Source of the DNA: Xenorhabdus koppenhoeferi
Lineage (GTDB): Bacteria; Pseudomonadota; Gammaproteobacteria; Enterobacterales; Enterobacteriaceae
Assembly: GCF_900116635.1 (NCBI RefSeq)
Contig: NZ_FPBJ01000008.1
Location: 1-64,000 of the forward strand
Reading direction: 5' to 3'
Length of the DNA stretch: 64,000 nt
The translations under genes and the position numbers were made by a program. The notes under the pieces were generated by a model, which saw only the letters and a program-made list of their open reading frames with translations, was not told the origin of the DNA and ran no database searches. Below, piece after piece: positions 31,763 to 42,281 of this stretch; positions within the stretch are counted from its first letter, which is position 1; each line of letters opens with the position of its first letter.

Positions 31763-34700
31763 AATTTTTTGCACTATTTATCCAGCGGCCAGTTGCTACA
31801 ACATTGCTGAGTTTAGCCATCACCCTGTGTGGTGCACTCAGCTTCATCTTGCTGCCTGTATCACCATTGCCGAAAGTCGATTTTCCTGTGATTACAGTTA
31901 ATGCTTCTCTGCCCGGCGCATCACCCGAAACTATGGCATCTTCTGTAACAATGCCGTTAGAACAAGCATTAGGTAGAATTGCAGGCGTCAAAGAGATGTC
32001 CTCCGTCAGCTCATTGGGAACCTCTTATATTTATCTGGAATTTGAGCTGAATCGGGATATCAATGGAGCAGCACGGGATGTCCAGGCTGCCATTAATGCT
32101 GCGCAAAGCTTGTTGCCTTCAGGTATGCCAAGCAAACCGGGATATTATAAAGCTAACTTATCAGACGCGCCGATCATGATTCTGACCCTCACATCAGACA
32201 ATTATAGTGAAGGACAACTGTATGATCTCGCGTCCACCAGAATGGCACAGAAACTTTCTCAAATAGAAGGCGTCAGTCAAGTCAGTGTTAGTGGTAGTTC
32301 ATTACCGGCAATACGCGTTGAGTTAAATCCTAATGCCCTTTTTAATCAAGGCGTTTCTCTTAACGATGTCAGCAACGCTATCAGCAATGCTAATGTCAGG
32401 AGTCCAACGGGTTATATTGATTCAGATAAACAAAGCTGGCAATTGCACACCAATGACGCGCTGAGAACAGCAGACAGCTATCGCTCCATTATTGTGCATT
32501 ATAATAATGGGGCTCCTGTTCGTTTGCAGGATGTTGCAAATGTTAAGAACTCCGTCGAAGATATTCGGGCAGCCGGTATGTCCGGCAATAAATCTGCGAT
32601 TGCCATTGTTATCCGTCGTGAAGCAGGTGCGAATATCATCGCAACTATTCAGCGTATCCGAGAGCAACTTCCCATCCTGCAAGAATCTCTGCCTGCCAGT
32701 ATTCAGTTGAACATTGCGCAAGATCGCTCGCCAACTATTCGTGCTTCCCTGCAAGAAGTCGAACGCGCTCTTGCCATTGCCGTTGCTTTGGTCATTCTGG
32801 TGGTATTCCTGTTCTTACGTTCAGGCCGCGCTACACTTATCCCGGCGATTGCGGTTCCGGTATCACTTATTGGCACCTTTACCGCCATGTATTTGTGCGG
32901 CTTTAGCCTGAATAATCTTTCATTGATGGCATTGACCATCGCCACAGGATTTGTCGTTGATGACGCCATTGTCGTATTGGAGAATATATCCCGTCATCTC
33001 GATGCCGGACTAAAACCAATGCAAGCCGCCCTTAAAGGGGTCAGAGAAGTTGGATTTACAGTACTTGCCATGAGTCTGTCTCTCATTGCCGTGTTCATAC
33101 CTCTTGTATTGATCGATGAACTGCTTGGTCGATTGTTTCAAGATTTCGCGGTTACACTCGCCACCGCGATTGGCATTTCATTGTTGGTTTCTCTGACGTT
33201 AACTCCAATGATGTGTGCTCATTTACTCAAATCACCACCCATAAAATCGCAGAAACAGAAGCGGGGATTCGGTAAGGTATTGTTGAAACTTCAACAGGCT
33301 TATGGACGCTCACTGAAATGGATACTTAATCATACGCGTTGGGTCCTACTAACACTGGCCGGCATTATCGCCCTGAATATCTGGCTTTATATCAGTATTC
33401 CCAAAACCTTTTTTCCTCAACAGGATACCGGGAAGATGCTGGGTTTTATCGTTGCTGATCAAAGCATTTCATTCCAATCTATGCGCGAAAAAGTAAAAAG
33501 TTTTATGCAGATAGTCGATGCCGATCCGACCGTGGACAATGTCGTGGGATTTACAGGTGGTGACAGTATCAACACAGGTTTTATGTTTATTGCTCTGAAA
33601 CCGCTTGAAGAGCGCACGGAAAGTATCCAACAAGTCATCACTCGTTTAAGAGGCAAACTCACCAATGAGGCTGGAGTCCGCTTATATTTAGTTCCTGTTC
33701 AAGATCTCAGATCCGGGGGACGCGGGGCTAAATCTACTTATCAATTTAGTTTGTTGTCCGATGATTTTGGTGAATTACGTAAATGGAGTCCTATAATCAA
33801 GAGAGCGTTGGAAAAACTGCCCCAGCTGGTGGACGTTAACTCAGATGAAGACGAAGATGATAAAGGTGCTGAAATAGCGATTACTTATGATCGTGATGTC
33901 ATGGCGCGTTTGGGGATCAATGTCTCTGATGCCAATAAGTTACTCAGTAATGCTTTTGGGCAACAACCTATCTCCACAATTTATCAACCATTAAATCAGT
34001 ACAGGGTGATAATGGAAGTTGCTCCGCAATATACCCAAGATCCAAGCACGCTGGAAAAAATGTTTATTATCAATGCCAAAGGAGAACGCATTCCGCTTTC
34101 CTACTTTGCTCGCTGGCATCCTGACAATGCACCGCTGGACGTGTACCACCAAGGGCTTTCAGCTTCCTCTACCATTGCTTTTGATGTTGCACCAGGATAC
34201 ACGCTGTCCGATGCAATTAGTGCGATAGAAAAAACAATGACAGAATTGAGTGTACCTTCAGCAGTGCGCAGCTCTTTTGCAGGTACTGCACAAGATTTTC
34301 AGGATAGCGAACGTTCCCAATTGCTGGTGATCCTCGCAACTATCGTGACAGTTTATCTGGTTTTGGGAGTACTGTATGAGAGTCATATTCATCCGCTGAC
34401 AATCCTGTCCACCCTACCTTCTGCCGGGGTGGGAGCTTTACTGGCATTGGAGTTGTTCAATACACCATTTAGCCTAATTGCGATGATTGGAATTATGCTG
34501 CTGATAGGTATTGTCAAGAAAAACGCTATTATTATGATAGATTTTGCCCTTCAAGCGCAGAGAAACGGTAAACTCAGTGCTCAAGAGGCGATATTTCAGG
34601 CCTGTTTATTGCGTTTCCGGCCAATAATGATGACAACTCTTTCTGCTTTGTTTGGTGCCTTGCCTTTGGTATTGAGTAATGGGGATGGTGCTGAGTTGCG

Positions 34701-34854
34701 CTTCCCATTGGGTATTACTATTGTCGGAGGATTGGTAATGAGTCAACTTCTCACGCTATATACCACTCCTGTTGTGTATTTATTCTTTGATAGGTTACAT
34801 GAGAAAAAGCGCAATCATCGGGCAGTAAAAACTCAATTCACTAAAACATCATGA
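31759..34854 (+). CDS. mdtC: RND multidrug transporter subunit MdtC
   Basis: 1031 aa, paralogue of Mdt[46 protein letters not shown] at the N-terminus, TM4 [21 protein letters not shown], and [17 protein letters not shown] in TM10. In E. coli MdtC is the substrate-binding partner in the B2C trimer. It overlaps baeS by 4 bp (ATGA); the MFS gene mdtD that lies here in E. coli is absent. Confidence 0.96.
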   Translation: MKFFALFIQRPVATTLLSLAITLCGALSFILLPVSPLPKVDFPVITVNASLPGASPETMASSVTMPLEQALGRIAGVKEMSSVSSLGTSYIYLEFELNRDINGAARDVQAAINAAQSLLPSGMPSKPGYYKANLSDAPIMILTLTSDNYSEGQLYDLASTRMAQKLSQIEGVSQVSVSGSSLPAIRVELNPNALFNQGVSLNDVSNAISNANVRSPTGYIDSDKQSWQLHTNDALRTADSYRSIIVHYNNGAPVRLQDVANVKNSVEDIRAAGMSGNKSAIAIVIRREAGANIIATIQRIREQLPILQESLPASIQLNIAQDRSPTIRASLQEVERALAIAVALVILVVFLFLRSGRATLIPAIAVPVSLIGTFTAMYLCGFSLNNLSLMALTIATGFVVDDAIVVLENISRHLDAGLKPMQAALKGVREVGFTVLAMSLSLIAVFIPLVLIDELLGRLFQDFAVTLATAIGISLLVSLTLTPMMCAHLLKSPPIKSQKQKRGFGKVLLKLQQAYGRSLKWILNHTRWVLLTLAGIIALNIWLYISIPKTFFPQQDTGKMLGFIVADQSISFQSMREKVKSFMQIVDADPTVDNVVGFTGGDSINTGFMFIALKPLEERTESIQQVITRLRGKLTNEAGVRLYLVPVQDLRSGGRGAKSTYQFSLLSDDFGELRKWSPIIKRALEKLPQLVDVNSDEDEDDKGAEIAITYDRDVMARLGINVSDANKLLSNAFGQQPISTIYQPLNQYRVIMEVAPQYTQDPSTLEKMFIINAKGERIPLSYFARWHPDNAPLDVYHQGLSASSTIAFDVAPGYTLSDAISAIEKTMTELSVPSAVRSSFAGTAQDFQDSERSQLLVILATIVTVYLVLGVLYESHIHPLTILSTLPSAGVGALLALELFNTPFSLIAMIGIMLLIGIVKKNAIIMIDFALQAQRNGKLSAQEAIFQACLLRFRPIMMTTLSALFGALPLVLSNGDGAELRFPLGITIVGGLVMSQLLTLYTTPVVYLFFDRLHEKKRNHRAVKTQFTKTS

Positions 34855-36251
34855 AATTTATGATGAAAATAGGTATTAGCAGTAAGTTGTTTCTGGCAAT
34901 TTTTGCCACCTGTATGCTGGTATTAGTGACAATGCACTGGGGCATTCGCCTCAGTTTCCAGCACGGCTTTATCGGCTATATAAAACAAAATAGTCAAATG
35001 CGGGCAGGAACGCTGGCAGAAGCGCTAACAGAACAATATCAGCAATACGGTAGTTGGGATTTTCTGACTCAAAACAATCAAGTAATTTTTCAAATTATTC
35101 GTACCATTGAGCAAAATAGCGACAGCCATCAGGGGTCTCCGCCCCGGGGTTGGCGTACCCAATTCTGGGTTGTAGATGCTCAGATGAATTGTCTGGTGGG
35201 TTACTCTGGAAATATCCCCGCAGAAAGCTATCGCAAGCCCGTCACTTATCAGGATAAGGTTGTCGGTTGGGTGATTGTCAGCAAATCTGACAAAATTACC
35301 AGTCAGGCTGATATCAGTTTTGCCCATCAGCAACAATTTACAAGTTGGGTTATCGCCGGTTTTTCAACTTTACTGGCACTGATTGCTACTTTTATCCTTT
35401 CCCGGAGTCTCTTGCGCCCTGTTAAACGGCTGGTAGAGGGAACACATAAACTCGCAGCAGGTGATTTTAGTGTTCGGGTCATTCCATCCAGCAAAGATGA
35501 AATTGGTAAATTAGCGTCAGACTTTAATCAGCTTGCAAATACACTGGAAAAAAATGAACAAATGCGCCGTGACTACATGACGGATATCTCCCATGAACTA
35601 CGCACCCCACTTTCTGTTCTGCGTGGTGAGTTAGAAGCCTTGCAGGATGGTGTACGCCATCCGACACAGGAAACCATCCATTCTTTACTCGCGGAAGTCA
35701 CCATCCTGACAAAATTGGTAAACGATCTACATTTACTGTCCCTTTCCGATAGAGGTTCTCTGTCTTATCGGAAAGAGCTGATAAATATCAATCAACTATT
35801 GCAAATCTCCATCGCAAGTTATCAGAGCCGTTTTGCTGATAAGCAAATCACATTGTCATTGAGCTTCAAAGAAAATGTGACACTGTTTGCAGATCCCGAT
35901 CGATTAGCACAACTCTTCCAAAATTTATTGGAAAATAGCCTATGCTATACCGCTGATCAGGGAAAAGTGATGATTCAAAGTTATTCAGATCAACAAAAAT
36001 GGATATTCGATTTGCAAGATAGCGCTCCCGGGCTGACTATTGAGCAATGCCACCATGTTTTTGAGCGTTTTTACCGCTGCGAATCCTCCCGTAATCGTTC
36101 AAGCGGCGGTTCGGGACTCGGGTTGGCAATCTGTTACAATATCGTTGAAGCGCATGATGGCACTATCCGCGCGACCAGATCGCCTTTAGGCGGTATTCAA
36201 ATCCACGTAGAATTACCACTGCTTAAATCCTCTAAAATTGAAACACCATGA
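34851..36251 (+). CDS. baeS: envelope-stress sensor kinase BaeS
   Basis: 466 aa. Two membrane helices (about 12-32 and 166-190) flank a periplasmic domain; a HAMP domain (191-243) leads to the DHp helix with phospho-acceptor His248 ([17 protein letters not shown]) and a HATPase with N box QNLLENSL, and G2 box [11 protein letters not shown]. Senses envelope damage and efflux substrates. The G1 box reads DSAPGL, with Ser in place of the more usual Gly/Asp, as in some family members. Start overlaps the mdtC stop; it overlaps baeR by 4 bp. Confidence 0.95.
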   Translation: MKFMMKIGISSKLFLAIFATCMLVLVTMHWGIRLSFQHGFIGYIKQNSQMRAGTLAEALTEQYQQYGSWDFLTQNNQVIFQIIRTIEQNSDSHQGSPPRGWRTQFWVVDAQMNCLVGYSGNIPAESYRKPVTYQDKVVGWVIVSKSDKITSQADISFAHQQQFTSWVIAGFSTLLALIATFILSRSLLRPVKRLVEGTHKLAAGDFSVRVIPSSKDEIGKLASDFNQLANTLEKNEQMRRDYMTDISHELRTPLSVLRGELEALQDGVRHPTQETIHSLLAEVTILTKLVNDLHLLSLSDRGSLSYRKELININQLLQISIASYQSRFADKQITLSLSFKENVTLFADPDRLAQLFQNLLENSLCYTADQGKVMIQSYSDQQKWIFDLQDSAPGLTIEQCHHVFERFYRCESSRNRSSGGSGLGLAICYNIVEAHDGTIRATRSPLGGIQIHVELPLLKSSKIETP

Positions 36252-36955
36252 GCACGTATTTCACACAATATACCGTTCTAATAGTTGAAGATGAACCAAA
36301 GTTAGGGCGACTGCTGGTCGATTATCTGCAATCAGCTGATTATCAAACCCAATGGCTGAAACGTGGTGATGAAGTTATTAACTATGTTCAAAAAAACCAG
36401 CCCGATATTATCTTACTTGATCTAATGCTACCCGGTCTTGATGGATTATCGGTCTGTCGGGAAATTCGTAAATTTTCTGATGTTCCGATTGTGATAATGA
36501 CTGCCAAAACAGAAGAAATTGATCGGCTGCTCGGTTTGGAAATTGGTGCGGATGATTATATTTGTAAGCCTTATAGCCCACGGGAAATGGTAGCCAGAGT
36601 AAAGACAATTTTGCGGCGTTGCTACCGTCCACAGGATATTATTAGCGAACAAGGAGCTTTGACTATTGATGAAAGCCACTTTCAGGCACGCTATCTTGAA
36701 CGGGTTCTTGAACTAACCCCCGTCGAATTTCGACTACTCAAGATAATGTCCAGCCAGCCCAGGCGAGTTTTTTCGCGGGATCAGTTGTTGAATAATCTTT
36801 ATAATGACCACCGTATTGTGAATGATCGCACCATTGATAGCCATATCAAGAACCTGCGCAGGAAACTGGAGCAATTGGATGAGGATAAATCTTTTATCCG
36901 ATCAATTTATGGACTAGGTTATCGTTGGGAAGCAGAGATATGCCGTTTGATGTAA
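36248..36955 (+). CDS. baeR: OmpR-type response regulator BaeR
   Basis: 235 aa. Receiver domain with phospho-acceptor Asp58 ([15 protein letters not shown]) and Lys in [17 protein letters not shown], then a winged-helix domain ending [16 protein letters not shown]...[13 protein letters not shown]. In E. coli it activates mdtABC-baeSR and spy/acrD. The BaeR box at 27220 in front of the operon fits positive autoregulation. Confidence 0.95.
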   Translation: MSTYFTQYTVLIVEDEPKLGRLLVDYLQSADYQTQWLKRGDEVINYVQKNQPDIILLDLMLPGLDGLSVCREIRKFSDVPIVIMTAKTEEIDRLLGLEIGADDYICKPYSPREMVARVKTILRRCYRPQDIISEQGALTIDESHFQARYLERVLELTPVEFRLLKIMSSQPRRVFSRDQLLNNLYNDHRIVNDRTIDSHIKNLRRKLEQLDEDKSFIRSIYGLGYRWEAEICRLM

Positions 36956-37028
36956 AAATGGTGGTAAGCACGATCAAGGAAAAGTGAAATAATTCTAAAT
37001 AAGATTTTAAAGAAATTGTTCTGCTTTT

Positions 37029-37044
37029 TTAGAAATAGATCACA
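37029..37044 (+). promoter_or_regulatory. CRP-like site of cyaR
   Basis: TTAGAAATAGATCACA matches 12 of 16 positions of TGTGATCTAGATCACA, with a perfect right half. A -10 hexamer TATTAT is at 37066-37071. The site centre is about 38-41 bp before the likely start of the RNA, as in a class II CRP promoter. Confidence 0.7.
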
Positions 37045-37073
37045 TCAATATTATTTTATTTCTCGTATTATCA

Positions 37074-37167
37074 GCCCTGAAAAATGAAGAACTAAAAAAG
37101 TGTTACTGTAAGACTAGGAACCACCTCCTTGGCTAGCTCAATCTCCCTTGGGCTGGCCTTTTCTTTT
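37074..37167 (+). ncRNA. cyaR: CyaR small regulatory RNA
   Basis: About 90 nt. The run AGGAACCACCTCCTT, identical to the conserved target-pairing and regulatory segment of E. coli CyaR (RyeE), is followed by a terminator hairpin GGCTAGCTC-AATCTCCCTT-GGGCTGGCC and a U-rich tail (TTTTCTTTT). The 5' end GCCCTGAAAAATGAAGAAC resembles the E. coli 5' end. CyaR is an Hfq-bound, CRP-activated RNA that represses ompX, luxS, nadE and others in E. coli. In E. coli it lies near baeSR, after yegQ; yegP and yegQ are missing here. The 5' end is uncertain by about 4 nt. Confidence 0.9.
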
Positions 37168-37396
37168 ATTTGATAAAAAATAAAATATTTAATTTTCAAA
37201 AAGTTAAAATTCAACCCTGTCCCATAAAAATAAATTAATTTAATGATTACCCTCTCTGCCATTGGCTATTTTTTGATTATTTTTTAGTAACATTATTTAT
37301 TATAAATAAAGGAATCATATCGCAATAAATATCATTAATATTTATTCAGTTTCATGAAGGAAATTTTAAGAAAGCACTACTCAAATTATTCAGTTA
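37168..37396. other. AT-rich spacer after cyaR
   Basis: No gene seen. It is followed by an ERIC copy (37397-37522) and the fbaB promoter region. Confidence 0.5.
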
Positions 37397-37522
37397 TATA
37401 CCCAATGGATTTCAAGATGCAGCGCGACAGTAAGGGAAGAAGCCCCAGGAGCATAGCTAACTATGTGACTGGGGTGAGTGAGCGCAGCCAACAAAGCTGC
37501 AACTTGAAAGGAGACGGGTATA
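37397..37522 (+). repeat. full-length ERIC element
   Basis: 126 bp from TATACCCAATGGATTTCAAG to GGAGACGGGTATA, with the classic ERIC core GCCCCAGGAGCATAGCTAAC and ATGTGACTGGGGTGAG. This is the best-preserved copy in the window and serves as the reference for the others. Confidence 0.92.
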
Positions 37523-37714
37523 GAATAGGTTAAGGTTTATTTTTCATTCTGTCAGATAAAAATTATTTCACTTTCCATTGCTACAAAATGGTCAGATTTT
37601 GGCAATTATTATATTAACTGAAGCGATCCACTGCTGTTTCCCTTTCTACTTGCCTTGTTATTAATCTGAATATCAACAACAATCAGTAGCGCCTTTTGCA
37701 AACTGGAGTTAATC

Positions 37715-38764
37715 ATGACTGATATCGCTAAGTTATTAGGAAAAGACGCAGAGAATTTATTACAACACAAATGCACTACCATTCCACAAGAAAATCTCTA
37801 TCTCCCGGGCACAGATTTCGTCGATCGAGTAATGATTGAAAATAATCGACCTAATACTGTCCTGCGTTCCATGCAAACCTTACTAAATCATGGTCGTCTG
37901 GCCGGAACAGGTTATCTCTCAATTTTGCCGGTAGATCAGGGAGTCGAGCATTCTGCCAGTGCATCTTTTGCCGCCAATCCACTTTATTTTGATCCTAAAA
38001 ATATTGTTGAATTGGCAATTGAGGCAGGTTGTAACTGTGTTGCTTCAACTTATGGTGTCCTCGCATCTGTTTCTCGCCGTTATGCCCATAAAATCCCGTT
38101 TCTGGTAAAGCTCAATCATAACGAGGCATTAACCTATCCAACCCAATATGATCAAACTTTATATGCCAGCGTCGGGCAAGCATTTAACATGGGTGCAGTC
38201 GCAGTCGGGGCAACTATTTATTATGGCTCTCCCGAATCACGTCGCCAAATAGAAGAAATTTCAGCTGCTTTCGAACGTGCTCACGAGTTAGGTATGGTTA
38301 CCGTGTTATGGGCCTATCTACGGAATTCAGCGTTCAAGAAGGATGGCGTTGATTATCATACTAGTGCCGATTTAACGGGTCAGGCAAATCATCTGGCAGC
38401 AACAATAGGTGCCGATATCATTAAACAAAAAATGGCAGAAACCAACGGTGGTTATACAACCATTGGGTTTGGGCATACTGATAAACGTGTCTATAGCAAT
38501 TTGACTACTGAGCATCCGATTGATCTGGTTCGCTATCAACTGGCTAACTGTTACATGGGACGCGCTGGATTAATCAACTCTGGGGGTGCTTCCGGAGATA
38601 ACGATCTGAGTGATTCAGTTCGCACAGCTGTTATCAATAAACGGGCTGGAGGGATGGGATTGATCCTTGGCCGCAAAGCGTTCAAGAAATCAATGAAAGA
38701 AGGTGTTGAGTTAATTCACTCCGTTCAGGATGTCTATCTCGACACGAATATTACTATCGCCTAA
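37715..38764 (+). CDS. fbaB: class I fructose-bisphosphate aldolase
   Basis: 349 aa, as in E. coli FbaB. Schiff-base-forming DhnA-type aldolase: [16 protein letters not shown] near 70-85, [22 protein letters not shown], and [12 protein letters not shown]. The active-site Lys should be in the last or VLWAYLRN region. Cleaves FBP to DHAP and GAP, used mainly in gluconeogenic growth. Preceded by TGGAGTTAATC ribosome site; followed by a hairpin terminator at 38821. Confidence 0.94.
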   Translation: MTDIAKLLGKDAENLLQHKCTTIPQENLYLPGTDFVDRVMIENNRPNTVLRSMQTLLNHGRLAGTGYLSILPVDQGVEHSASASFAANPLYFDPKNIVELAIEAGCNCVASTYGVLASVSRRYAHKIPFLVKLNHNEALTYPTQYDQTLYASVGQAFNMGAVAVGATIYYGSPESRRQIEEISAAFERAHELGMVTVLWAYLRNSAFKKDGVDYHTSADLTGQANHLAATIGADIIKQKMAETNGGYTTIGFGHTDKRVYSNLTTEHPIDLVRYQLANCYMGRAGLINSGGASGDNDLSDSVRTAVINKRAGGMGLILGRKAFKKSMKEGVELIHSVQDVYLDTNITIA

Positions 38765-38784
38765 TCAAGCTTTTTTATTCATCG

Positions 38785-38813
38785 TTACCCGATGGATTTC
38801 AGGAGATAGGTAT
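38785..38813 (+). repeat. short ERIC-end relic after fbaB
   Basis: TTACCCGATGGATTTCAGG followed closely by AGATAGGTATA: both ends of an ERIC element nearly abutting, core lost. Confidence 0.45.
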
Positions 38814-38820
38814 ATTTCAC

Positions 38821-38844
38821 AATGGGGATACTGGTATCCCCATT
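38821..38844. terminator. hairpin between fbaB and thiD (convergent)
   Basis: AATGGGGATAC-TG-GTATCCCCATT, 11-bp perfect arms. Tail is A/T-rich but without a long T run. Confidence 0.7.
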
Positions 38845-38871
38845 ATTCAATAACAATCCTATCTTTCTAAT

Positions 38872-39669
38872 TCACCACCATTGATGAAAATGATGCACAG
38901 GACCAATCCCCTGACCAACGCCAAGAGTATCTGCCTGTGCCAGCGCATTTTGCAAGTATGCTTTTGCAGAAGGTAAAGTGCTTTGCCAATCGGAATAACG
39001 TGGGCGTAATGCAGCAAGTGCCGCAGAAAATGTACAACCGGTACCATGAGTATGTCGGGTATTCACTCTGGGCGCGGTAAAACGCCACTCTCCTTCATGG
39101 GTAAAAAGCCAATCCGGGCTTTCTTCATTGTTCAAATGACCGCCTTTCAGTAAAACCGCCTGACATCCCATTAAAAGTAATTCTCTTCCCTGCTGTAGCA
39201 TCTCCTTTTCTGTCTCCGCAGGATTACATTTCAGTATGGCGGCTGCTTCGGGCAAATTAGGAGTGATCAAAGAAACGATTGGCAGTAATTGCTCTATCAT
39301 TGCCGCAATGGCTTCTGGTAATAGCAAAGGATCACCACTCTTTGCCACCATAACGGTATCTAATACAATGTGGGAAACTGGATAACGGCGTAATGATTCT
39401 GCAACTACAGCGATATTGGCCGAATTGGATAACATGCCAATTTTAGCGCTGTCTATTTTAACATCCGAAAATACGGATTCTAGCTGGGCAGAAACAAAGA
39501 GAGGATCAATATCATAAACCGATTGGACTCCTCTTGTATTTTGGGCAACCAATGCGGTTATGACCGTTGTACCGTAAGCGCCAAGTGCGGAGAAGGTTTT
39601 TAAATCAGCTTGAATGCCGGCACCACCGCTGGGATCAGTCCCTGCGATAGTTAGTGAGTTAATTCTCAT
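38872..39669 (-). CDS. thiD: hydroxymethylpyrimidine (phosphate) kinase
   Basis: 265 aa. Ribokinase fold: LTIAGTDPSGGAGIQADLKTF at the N-terminus, LDTVMVAKSG, and the C-terminal NTRHTHGTGCTFSAALAA anion hole with catalytic Asp/Cys region. Phosphorylates HMP and HMP-P for thiamine synthesis and salvage. A TPP riboswitch precedes it (39720-39801). In E. coli thiD follows thiM; thiM is not here, so thiD appears to stand alone under the riboswitch. Confidence 0.96.
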   Translation of the reverse strand: MRINSLTIAGTDPSGGAGIQADLKTFSALGAYGTTVITALVAQNTRGVQSVYDIDPLFVSAQLESVFSDVKIDSAKIGMLSNSANIAVVAESLRRYPVSHIVLDTVMVAKSGDPLLLPEAIAAMIEQLLPIVSLITPNLPEAAAILKCNPAETEKEMLQQGRELLLMGCQAVLLKGGHLNNEESPDWLFTHEGEWRFTAPRVNTRHTHGTGCTFSAALAALRPRYSDWQSTLPSAKAYLQNALAQADTLGVGQGIGPVHHFHQWW

Positions 39670-39719
39670 GATGGTGACTCCTATTCACCAGAAAAAGAAA
39701 AGTGGGTATCAAAATAAAA

Positions 39720-39801
39720 GATACCATGACTTCCCTACGCTGGCATTATCCAGATCAGGTAATACGGGTACTTCTCAGTTCAATCAAAGAACGCCCCGAG
39801 C
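39720..39801 (-). promoter_or_regulatory. TPP riboswitch (THI element)
   Basis: On the minus strand the sequence reads CTCGGGGCG ... GAACTGAGAAGTACCCG ... TTACCTGATCTGGATAATGC and CAGCGTAGGGAAGTCATGG, i.e. the P1/P2 strand, the CTGAGA pyrimidine-sensor helix and the CTGATCTGGATAATGCCAGC core of the THI box. It ends about 50 bp before the thiD ATG, so control is probably at translation initiation. Confidence 0.95.
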
Positions 39802-39802
39802 C

Positions 39803-39840
39803 AAATAAAAATCACTCTATTAGTATCCCAATAGAGTGAT
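39803..39840 (-). terminator. rho-independent terminator of the csp gene
   Basis: On the minus strand ATCACTCTATT/AATAGAGTGAT (11-bp perfect stem, 8-base loop) followed by TTTTATTT. It separates the cold-shock gene from the thiD riboswitch. Confidence 0.85.
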
Positions 39841-39931
39841 ATTTGCAATAGATTATCGTCAGATAATGAAACTAAAATAACGATAAATATATTTGGTCAG
39901 AAGTTAAATACCAACCAAAATAAATTTATTA

Positions 39932-40141
39932 CTATAAAATTGTGACGTTTGCGGCAGCAGGGCCTTTAGGACCATCCTGTATTTCAAACTCAACTTGCTG
40001 GCCTTCAGATAATGTTTTAAATCCATCTTTCATAATTGCAGAAAAATGTACAAATACATCTTTGCTACCATCAGCTGGAGTAATAAAACCAAAACCTTTT
40101 GACTCGTTGAACCACTTCACAGTACCAGTGATTTTTGCCAT
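39932..40141 (-). CDS. cspE: cold-shock protein, CspC/CspE type
   Basis: 69 aa from the ATG at 40141 (AAAGGAAA at normal spacing; in-frame upstream codons to 40195 are not conserved). RNP1 KGFGFITP and RNP2 VFVHFSAI give the RNA-binding face of the OB fold. [25 protein letters not shown] is CspC-like, while the C-terminus is between CspC and CspE, so the exact orthologue is unsure. RNA chaperone and antiterminator; these two are made at 37 C rather than cold induced in E. coli. Confidence 0.92.
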   Translation of the reverse strand: MAKITGTVKWFNESKGFGFITPADGSKDVFVHFSAIMKDGFKTLSEGQQVEFEIQDGPKGPAAANVTIL

Positions 40142-40195
40142 TTCAAAAATTTCCTTTGAATCACTTAATTCGCCGATTGACATGAAAATAAACAA

Positions 40196-40669
40196 ATTAG
40201 TATTCGTTGCTGTTATTTATTAACAGAACTATACTCCGTTTACCCATGTGTTTTATCACATACTCTTTATATAATCGCAAGCCATTTTTTTCAGGTGCTG
40301 GAGCCAACGCACATATTTGAAAATCTTAACACCTATTCTGATTTTAAATTATACAACAATCTTTAATCAACCTAACCATATGAATATACACAAAAATAAA
40401 AATTCAACCCAAAGAAACAACTTTAATTAAGCTAATATATAATGCTGTTTTTTGCGCCTATTGCAGAGTAGAATAGAGAGTTATCATGGCCCAGAATCCA
40501 TTTTCGATAACTATAAAGTTATCACTAATTACATTCAACTCTTGATTAACATAAAATATAAACATCTTGCATATAATCAGACTACTTTTTTGTTTATCAT
40601 TTATTAAATATTATTCAATAATAATATTTTTATCTTTACACCATATATGGATAAACAACTTTATAAGAT
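40196..40669. other. spacer upstream of csp
   Basis: Very AT-rich, without a gene I can support. It should contain the csp promoter and leader. Confidence 0.5.
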
Positions 40670-40774
40670 TTATAAAGTCTGAAGTTTGTCATTTAGCCAC
40701 TTCATATGTTCTACTAATGACACTATTTCTATGAAATAATTCATATCAAGTGACTTTAATTTATCCTTAATCAT
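40670..40774 (-). CDS. putative 34-aa small protein
   Basis: ATG at 40774 with AAGAGG 8 bases upstream opens a 34-codon frame (begins MIKDKLKSLDMNYFIEIVSL, ends in KWLNDKLQTL). It predicts one amphipathic alpha-helix with alternating Leu/Ile and charged residues. The ribosome site and composition favour translation, but I do not recognise a family. It lies between csp and aroP, on the same strand as both. Confidence 0.5.
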   Translation of the reverse strand: MIKDKLKSLDMNYFIEIVSLVEHMKWLNDKLQTL

Positions 40775-40872
40775 ATGACAAACCTCTTACTTACTTATGA
40801 GTCAGTAAGCTATGATAAAACGCATAATAGCCTTTAAGATTAGGCTAAAAATGGAGGAATACTGATAATAAT

Positions 40873-40895
40873 CAGCCGGGCATAATACCCAGCTG
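40873..40895 (-). terminator. hairpin after aroP
   Basis: CAGCCGGG/CCCAGCTG arms with one mismatch around CATAATA, 25 bp past the aroP stop. Confidence 0.5.
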
Positions 40896-40919
40896 AAAAT
40901 ACGCTGAATAGATTAACAA

Positions 40920-42281
40920 TTAAGCAGATTTTTTCTTTACTTTGACTACTAAGTAACCCAGCCATAATACACCAATCCAGAATGGCATTAAAATAACTGA
41001 AATACTAATTGATGGCATCATCAGAATAATAACAAGAATGAACACCAGAAATGCTAAACACAGGTAGTTTCCAAACGGGTACCACAATGCCCGGAATTTT
41101 GTCTTAGTGCCTTCATTATTCTTAGCTTCGCGGAATTTTAGATGGGCAAGGCAAATCATAATCCAGTTAATAACCAACGTTGTTACCACCAATGCCATCA
41201 ACAACTCAAATGCTTTACCCGGTATAACATAATTAATCAGTACACCCATTGATGTTGCTAACGCTGATAACCCAATAGATAAAACAGGTACACTACGTTT
41301 ATTCACTTTGGTCAGAATGCGGGGCGCGTTGCCTTGTTTAGCCAAACCATAAAGCATCCGGCTATTACAATATACGCCACTGTTATAAACAGATAATGCT
41401 GCCGTTAATACAACCATATTCAGGATATTCGCCACCCAAAAGCTATCCAGATCATGGAAAATTAAAACAAATGGGCTACCACCTTCTACTACATTCCCCC
41501 AAGGATAAAGTGAAAGCAGAATAGCCAGTGAGCCGATGTAAAACAGTAGGATTCGATAAACGACTTGATTGGTTGCTTTTGGAATATTTTCCTCAGGATT
41601 TTCCGCCTCTGCCGCAGTGATCCCTACCGTTTCTAATCCACCAAACGAAAACATGATTACCGCCATCGCCATGATCAAGCCGGAAACCCCATTAGGCATA
41701 AAACCGCCCTGCTGCCATAAATTGGTGACGCTTGCCTGTGGCCCGCCACTACCGCTGATCAGCAAATAGCTTCCAAAGAAAATCATGCCGATAATCGCAG
41801 TAACTTTAATGATAGAGAACCAGAATTCAGTTTCACCGTATAATCGAACATTAATCAAATTAATAAGATTTATCAGCACAAAAAATATTGCGGCGGAAAC
41901 CCATGTCGGAATTTCCGGCCACCAATATTGGATATAAATGCCTACGGCCGTTAGTTCTGCCATTCCGACCAGAATGAACATTGCCCAATAATTCCAACCC
42001 GATAAAAAACCAGCAAAATCGCCCCAGTATTTATAAGCAAAGTGGCTAAATGACCCTGCGACTGGCTCCTCTACGACCATCTCACCCAATTGGCGCATAA
42101 TCAAGAATGCAATAAATCCACCAATTGCATACCCAAGTAGTACTGAAGGCCCTGCCATTTTGATGGTTTGGGCTATACCTAAAAATAGCCCTGTACCTAC
42201 TGCACCACCGAGAGCAATAAGTTGAATATGCCTGTTCTTTAAACCACGCTTAAGCGCGGATTGTTCTTGTTGTCCTGCCAT
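40920..42281 (-). CDS. aroP: aromatic amino acid permease (AroP/PheP type)
   Basis: 453 aa, APC family with 12 membrane helices. The N-terminus LKRGLKNRHIQLIALGGAVGTGLFLG and blocks FLIMRQLGEMVVEEPVAGSFSHFAYKYWG, GGPQASVTNLWQQGGF and IMFSFGGLETVGITAAEAENPEENIPKATNQVVYR are closer to AroP than PheP as I recall them. Imports Phe, Tyr and Trp with protons. I did not find clear TyrR boxes upstream. The region before it contains the tandem duplications described below. Confidence 0.85.
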   Translation of the reverse strand: MAGQQEQSALKRGLKNRHIQLIALGGAVGTGLFLGIAQTIKMAGPSVLLGYAIGGFIAFLIMRQLGEMVVEEPVAGSFSHFAYKYWGDFAGFLSGWNYWAMFILVGMAELTAVGIYIQYWWPEIPTWVSAAIFFVLINLINLINVRLYGETEFWFSIIKVTAIIGMIFFGSYLLISGSGGPQASVTNLWQQGGFMPNGVSGLIMAMAVIMFSFGGLETVGITAAEAENPEENIPKATNQVVYRILLFYIGSLAILLSLYPWGNVVEGGSPFVLIFHDLDSFWVANILNMVVLTAALSVYNSGVYCNSRMLYGLAKQGNAPRILTKVNKRSVPVLSIGLSALATSMGVLINYVIPGKAFELLMALVVTTLVINWIMICLAHLKFREAKNNEGTKTKFRALWYPFGNYLCLAFLVFILVIILMMPSISISVILMPFWIGVLWLGYLVVKVKKKSA

